Source: Bartonella rattimassiliensis 15908 (GTDB lineage: Bacteria; Pseudomonadota; Alphaproteobacteria; Rhizobiales; Rhizobiaceae). From it: a stretch of DNA of 64,000 nt. Position numbers and translations under genes: made by a program. Under the pieces are notes generated by a model that was not told where the DNA came from, searched no databases, and worked only from the letters and a program-made list of their open reading frames with translations. The stretch is taken from NCBI RefSeq assembly GCF_000278215.1, contig NZ_JH725064.1:367587-431586 (forward strand), read 5' to 3'. Below, piece after piece: positions 59,950-64,000 of the stretch (position 1 is the first letter of the stretch; every line of letters begins with the position of its first letter).

Positions 59950-62346
59950 ATGACTATGAATTCAAAGTTTTTAAATGCAGCATCTGTGTTGGTGTTAAAG
60001 ATGGGAATGATTGCCCCAGCAACGGTTTTTATGTCAATTGCTGCGGTTGGAGAAATACAAGCATCTGTAGTCCATTCTATAGAGGTTCGTGGAAATAAGT
60101 TTGTAAGTTCTCAGGCGATCCGAGATAACATGGGTATTAGAGCTGGACAAGGAATCTCCAGTGGTGATGTTGATAATGCTGTGAAGAACCTTTTTGAATT
60201 AGGTTTATTTTATGATGTTAAAATAAATCAGGTAGGTGGTAAATTGATTGTATTCGTAAAAGAATATGAGGTTGTCAATCAAATATTGTTTCAGGGAAAT
60301 AAATCTTTTAAGGATCCAGATCTTAAACGGTTTATTTCTTTAAAACCAAATGAGCCTTTTAACACTGCTAAGCTTTCTAATGATATAAATACAATTCGTG
60401 AAGCCTATAAAACTCTTGGTCGTAATAATATCACTGTGAACGTTCAAACAATTAATCTTGGAAAAGGGCGTGTAAATGTGGTATTTAATGTTGTTGAAGG
60501 GCAAAAGACAAAGATTAGTGATATCACTTTTAGAGGAAATAATGTCTTTGGAAGTCGTCGTTTGCGTGATGTGATTTCAACAAAGTCTTCAGGATTCTTT
60601 TCGAAATTGTTAGGGGGGGATGTTTACAGTGAAGAACGTCTCGCTGCTGATGAAGAAGCTTTGCGTCGCTTTTATTATAATCATGGTTATGCAGATTTTC
60701 GTGTAGTTTCTTCTAAAGCGACTTTTGATGCGGCAAGCAATACATATAAGATTTCTTTCGTTCTTGATGAAGGTGCGCGCTATAAAATTAGTGATATTCA
60801 GGTTGAAAGTGATGTTACTGGAATTGACGTTCAATCTGTAAAAAGAATGCTTAAAACCCAGCCAGGTGATATTTATAGTGCGGAAGATATTGAACAATCT
60901 ATTGCAATTATTAATAATAAGGTTGCTGATTCAGGATATGCTTTTGCTAAAGTTGAACCACGCGGAAACCGTGATTTAGCAAATCATACAATTTCAATTT
61001 TATATAATATTGAGCAAGGTACACGTGCTTATATTCAGCGTATTGATATACGTGGAAATGAGAAGACGCGTGATTACGTTATACGCCGTGAAATTGATTT
61101 GAACGAAGGAGATGCTTACAATCAAACTTTATTGCAACGAGCAAAACGTCGTTTAGAAAGTTTAGGTTTTTTCAAGGCCGTTAATATTTCAATGGTTCCC
61201 ACTGATCAGTCTGATCAGGTTGTTTTGGTGATAGATGTCGTTGAATCATCAACAGGGGATCTTTCTCTTTCTGGAGGATATACAACAGGTGGAACAAGTC
61301 CTGGTATGTCACTTGAAGTCTCTGTTACTGAGCGTAATCTTGGAGGACGTGGTCAGTATGTTCGTTTAGGATTAGGAGCGGGGCAAGAAAAATCCCGTAA
61401 TTATAACTTGTCATTTGTTGAACCTTATTTCTTGGGATATCGTTTATCTGCTGGCATTGATGTTTTTCGCAGTACTTACCGTGCTGATAAAGCTTATGAT
61501 GTACGACAGACAGGGGGATCATTACGGTTTTCGCTACCTATTAATAATAAATTATCTGCAAATGTCGCTTATTCTTATGTACAGGAAGAATATGATTTTG
61601 GTGGAGAGTATGATTTCAACAAAGAGAGTGATATAATAGAATTATATGGGAAATATTCTGGTGCGATTGTTCAAGCAGCAAAGCAAAGCCCTTGGAAACG
61701 TTCATCAATTAGTTACGGTTTAACCTATAATACGATTGACGATATGAGAAATCCTCATGATGGATGGTACATGCATCTTCTTCAGGAATATGCAGGACTT
61801 GGTGGGAGTGCAAAATTCTTGAAGACCACAGGTAAGGCGATGATGTACAAAACACTTTCAGAGCAGAAAGATATTGTTGGTTTGCTTTCCTTGGGGAGTG
61901 GTTATATCCACGAAATAGGCAAAGAGGGTGTTCGTATTTTCGATATGTTTAAAGGAAATACTGATATGATCCGAGGATTTAAATACAATGGGATAGGTCC
62001 ACGTCAGGTTTCCAATAAGGGTGAAGTTTATTTCTTAGGGGGAACGACATATATGAATGCGACTGCTGAAGTACAGTTTCCTATACCTGTTGTTCCTGAA
62101 GGGTTTGGATTGCGCGGTGCTTTATTTGCGGATATTGCTACACTCTATGGCAATAATTATAAAGCAGTTTTTCAGGGTGAGCCGCCTGTTACCAATACCA
62201 AAATTGCTTGGCGCTCATCTGCAGGTGTAAGTTTGATGTGGGATTCTCCATTTGGTCCTTTGCGTTTTGACTATGCTTGGCCAATAACGAAGCAGGAGGG
62301 TGATCGTTTGCAGCAATTGAATTTTGGTATTTCGACGAAGTTCTGA
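59950..62346 (+). CDS. bamA: Outer membrane protein assembly factor BamA
   Basis: A 798-residue outer-membrane protein that inserts beta-barrels. A signal peptide spans about residues 1-37 (ending near EIQASVVHS). Five POTRA domains follow (VHSIEVRGNKFVSSQAIR, VVNQILFQGNKSFKDPDL, KISDITFRGNNVFGSRRL, YKISDIQVESD, AYIQRIDIRGNEKTRDYVIRREI). The C-terminal barrel includes the conserved IRGF motif (DMIRGFKYNG) and ends in a phenylalanine. A 204-base spacer precedes it. Essential in all studied relatives. Confidence 0.96.
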   Translation: MTMNSKFLNAASVLVLKMGMIAPATVFMSIAAVGEIQASVVHSIEVRGNKFVSSQAIRDNMGIRAGQGISSGDVDNAVKNLFELGLFYDVKINQVGGKLIVFVKEYEVVNQILFQGNKSFKDPDLKRFISLKPNEPFNTAKLSNDINTIREAYKTLGRNNITVNVQTINLGKGRVNVVFNVVEGQKTKISDITFRGNNVFGSRRLRDVISTKSSGFFSKLLGGDVYSEERLAADEEALRRFYYNHGYADFRVVSSKATFDAASNTYKISFVLDEGARYKISDIQVESDVTGIDVQSVKRMLKTQPGDIYSAEDIEQSIAIINNKVADSGYAFAKVEPRGNRDLANHTISILYNIEQGTRAYIQRIDIRGNEKTRDYVIRREIDLNEGDAYNQTLLQRAKRRLESLGFFKAVNISMVPTDQSDQVVLVIDVVESSTGDLSLSGGYTTGGTSPGMSLEVSVTERNLGGRGQYVRLGLGAGQEKSRNYNLSFVEPYFLGYRLSAGIDVFRSTYRADKAYDVRQTGGSLRFSLPINNKLSANVAYSYVQEEYDFGGEYDFNKESDIIELYGKYSGAIVQAAKQSPWKRSSISYGLTYNTIDDMRNPHDGWYMHLLQEYAGLGGSAKFLKTTGKAMMYKTLSEQKDIVGLLSLGSGYIHEIGKEGVRIFDMFKGNTDMIRGFKYNGIGPRQVSNKGEVYFLGGTTYMNATAEVQFPIPVVPEGFGLRGALFADIATLYGNNYKAVFQGEPPVTNTKIAWRSSAGVSLMWDSPFGPLRFDYAWPITKQEGDRLQQLNFGISTKF

Positions 62347-62411
62347 TTTGAGTGGTTTTAGGAAGGAAAAATTTGCAGAGAATAGCTTAAGCTGGGAGAG
62401 AAAGTGTTTTG

Positions 62412-63458
62412 ATGGCGCATACATTTTTTTTTACGCCGTCCCGGCAATTGACAGTTGCAAATGTTGCTGAGTTGACGGGTGCAAAGCTTCTTAACCCGGA
62501 GTTTTCTCATAAAGTTATCAATACTCTTTCTTCACTTGAGAGCGGTGTGGAAGGTTCTCTTGTTTTTGTGGAGCATCGGAAGTTTTCTGATGCTTTACGA
62601 GATAGTTCTGCTTCTGCTGTTTTTTGCACGAATGAGATTATTTTTAAAGTTCCTGAAACTATGGCAATTTTGGTGACGTCCACACCGCAACGTGCCTTTG
62701 CTCATATTGGTCGTATTTTATTTCCTAATTCTGTCAAGCCAGTACCTTGGTTGGGGCAGAAGGGTATTTCATCACATGCGCATATTCATCCAACGGCTAA
62801 ATTTGCACATGATGTGTGTATTGAAGCAGGAGCTGTTATTGGTAAAAATGTTGAAATTGGTGCAGGAACTCTTGTTTCATCTACGGCTATCATCGGTGAA
62901 AATTGCCGTATTGGATGTGACTGCTATATTGCTCCTAAGGTAACAGTTCAGTATTCTATCATAGGTGATAAGGTCCAGCTTTATCCAGGCGTTTGCATTG
63001 GGCAAGATGGTTTTGGTTATGTTGGGGGAGGGGATGGAATTGAGAAAATTCCACAACTTGGACGTGTTATTATTGAGGATGACGTAGAAATTGGTGCAAA
63101 TACTACAATTGATCGTGGAACATTTCGAGATACTGTTATTGGTAAAGGAAGCAAGATTGATAATCTTGTACAAATTGCCCACAATGTAAAAATTGGCCGT
63201 TATTGCCTTATTGCTGCTCAATGTGGAATTGCCGGAAGTACATCTATAGGTGATATGTCTCAGCTTGGCGGGAGTGTTGGAGTTGCGGATCATATTGTAA
63301 TAGGTAAATGTGTTCAAATTGCTGCTCGTAGTGGTGTTATGAATGATATTCCTGATGGCGAAAAATGGGGAGGGAGTCCAGCGCGACCGTTTAAACAGTG
63401 GTTCCGTGAAGTAGCGACGTTGCGTAGTATGGGGAAAGCTAAAAAGGAGAAACGCTGA
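62412..63458 (+). CDS. lpxD: UDP-3-O-acylglucosamine N-acyltransferase
   Basis: A 348-residue third enzyme of lipid A synthesis, transferring an acyl chain to UDP-3-O-acylglucosamine. An N-terminal uridine-binding domain (residues 1-110) precedes a left-handed beta-helix of hexapeptide repeats ([20 protein letters not shown]). The catalytic histidine lies in [15 protein letters not shown] 62412 is one codon after an in-frame TTG. fabZ starts one base after its stop. Confidence 0.96.
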   Translation: MAHTFFFTPSRQLTVANVAELTGAKLLNPEFSHKVINTLSSLESGVEGSLVFVEHRKFSDALRDSSASAVFCTNEIIFKVPETMAILVTSTPQRAFAHIGRILFPNSVKPVPWLGQKGISSHAHIHPTAKFAHDVCIEAGAVIGKNVEIGAGTLVSSTAIIGENCRIGCDCYIAPKVTVQYSIIGDKVQLYPGVCIGQDGFGYVGGGDGIEKIPQLGRVIIEDDVEIGANTTIDRGTFRDTVIGKGSKIDNLVQIAHNVKIGRYCLIAAQCGIAGSTSIGDMSQLGGSVGVADHIVIGKCVQIAARSGVMNDIPDGEKWGGSPARPFKQWFREVATLRSMGKAKKEKR

Positions 63459-63459
63459 T

Positions 63460-63927
63460 ATGATCAGCTCTGAAGAGACTAAAAACTTAGAGGCTGTTGA
63501 TATTGAAAAATTATTATCAATATTACCGCATCGTTATCCGTTTCTATTAATCGATCGTATCGTTGGTATTGATGGTGAACAAGAAGCTATTGGTATTAAA
63601 AATATAACGATTAATGAGCCGCATTTTACGGGACATTTTCCGGTAAAACCAGTTATGCCTGGAGTTTTGATTTTAGAAGCTATGGCACAAACGGCAGGAG
63701 CAATAGCACTTTTAAATTTAGGTAATAAGCAGGCAAATTTAGTCTACCTTATGACGGTTGATAATGCGAAATTTCGTAAGCCGGTTGTGCCTGGTGATCA
63801 GCTAAAAATTCATGTTCAGCTTTTGAAAAAAAGGGCTAGTATGAGGCGTTTTTTATGTCTTGCAAAAGTGGAAGATGTTCGCGTCGCTGAAGCGGAAATT
63901 GCTGCAATGATTGTTGAAGAAAAATAA
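63460..63927 (+). CDS. fabZ: 3-hydroxyacyl-[acyl-carrier-protein] dehydratase FabZ
   Basis: A 155-residue hot-dog-fold dehydratase of fatty-acid elongation, supplying acyl chains to lipid A and phospholipids. The active-site block [23 protein letters not shown] contains the catalytic H59 and E73; [13 protein letters not shown] opens the fold. AAGGAGAAA precedes ATG 63460. It sits between lpxD and lpxA, the standard order. Confidence 0.97.
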   Translation: MISSEETKNLEAVDIEKLLSILPHRYPFLLIDRIVGIDGEQEAIGIKNITINEPHFTGHFPVKPVMPGVLILEAMAQTAGAIALLNLGNKQANLVYLMTVDNAKFRKPVVPGDQLKIHVQLLKKRASMRRFLCLAKVEDVRVAEAEIAAMIVEEK

Positions 63928-63951
63928 ATGATATTTGATGGGAATTTGAAA

Positions 63952-64000
63952 ATGTCCGGTACGAAAATCCATCCAACTGCTCTTGTGGAAAAGGGAGCAC
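63952..64000 (+). CDS. lpxA: UDP-N-acetylglucosamine acyltransferase, 3'-truncated
   Basis: Only the first 16 codons are in the window (MSGTKIHPTALVEKGA), but the I-H-P-T-A-x-V-E-x-G-A opening is the first hexapeptide turn of LpxA. Its position after fabZ is the usual one. The enzyme catalyses the first step of lipid A synthesis. Confidence 0.88.
   Translation, partial: MSGTKIHPTALVEKGA

Overview
The window looks like a chromosomal segment of a Bartonella-type alphaproteobacterium (Rhizobiales). The evidence is the low G+C host DNA, the compact nuoA-N operon without inserted genes, the ~441-residue alphaproteobacterial ProRS, an EipB (DUF1849) homologue, and the order rpsB-tsf-pyrH-frr-cdsA-rseP-bamA-lpxD-fabZ-lpxA. 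The genus call is inference; no rRNA is present.

Region 1 (1 to about 14.6 kb) is the right-hand part of a prophage, visibly richer in G+C than the rest. It carries the tail module of a contractile-tailed P2-like phage in P2 order: V, W, J, I, a large DUF4815 protein and a glycine-rich fibre in the fibre slot, sheath FI, tube FII, the E/E' chaperone pair with a -1 frameshift site, tape measure T, U, X, D. Head, packaging, lysis and integration genes are not in the window. It is followed by a tract of nested palindromes and then tRNA-Ser, whose 3' end faces the prophage.

Region 2 (15.0-16.3 kb) holds tRNA-Ser(UGA), tRNA-Val(UAC) and tRNA-Asp(GUC), separated by AT-rich DNA without a convincing gene. 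Region 3 (16.6-31.2 kb) is the complete 14-gene complex I operon nuoABCDEFGHIJKLMN. It is followed closely by birA, rnj (RNase J), proS, a LolCE-like/LolD ABC exporter pair, sdhE and mfd (31.2-41.1 kb).

Region 4 (41.1-48.8 kb) is gene-poor. It has an orphan secreted coiled-coil protein, a nitroreductase, L-serine dehydratase, a D-Ala-D-Ala carboxypeptidase with a SPOR domain, and long AT-rich stretches that look like decayed sequence. It ends with a broken clpS directly upstream of an intact clpA.

Region 5 (48.8-64 kb) contains clpA, convergent HIT and RidA genes, eipB, then rpsB-tsf-pyrH-frr and the envelope cluster cdsA-rseP-bamA-lpxD-fabZ-lpxA (the last cut by the window end). The 1.1 kb between frr and cdsA, where uppS usually lies in relatives, holds no intact gene.

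The most interesting signals are the clpS pseudogene, the empty uppS slot, the tandem slippery heptamers of the tail chaperone gene, the structured rpsB leader, and the palindrome and repeat tracts between prophage and tRNA-Ser. I found no CRISPR array, insertion sequence or recognisable defence system.
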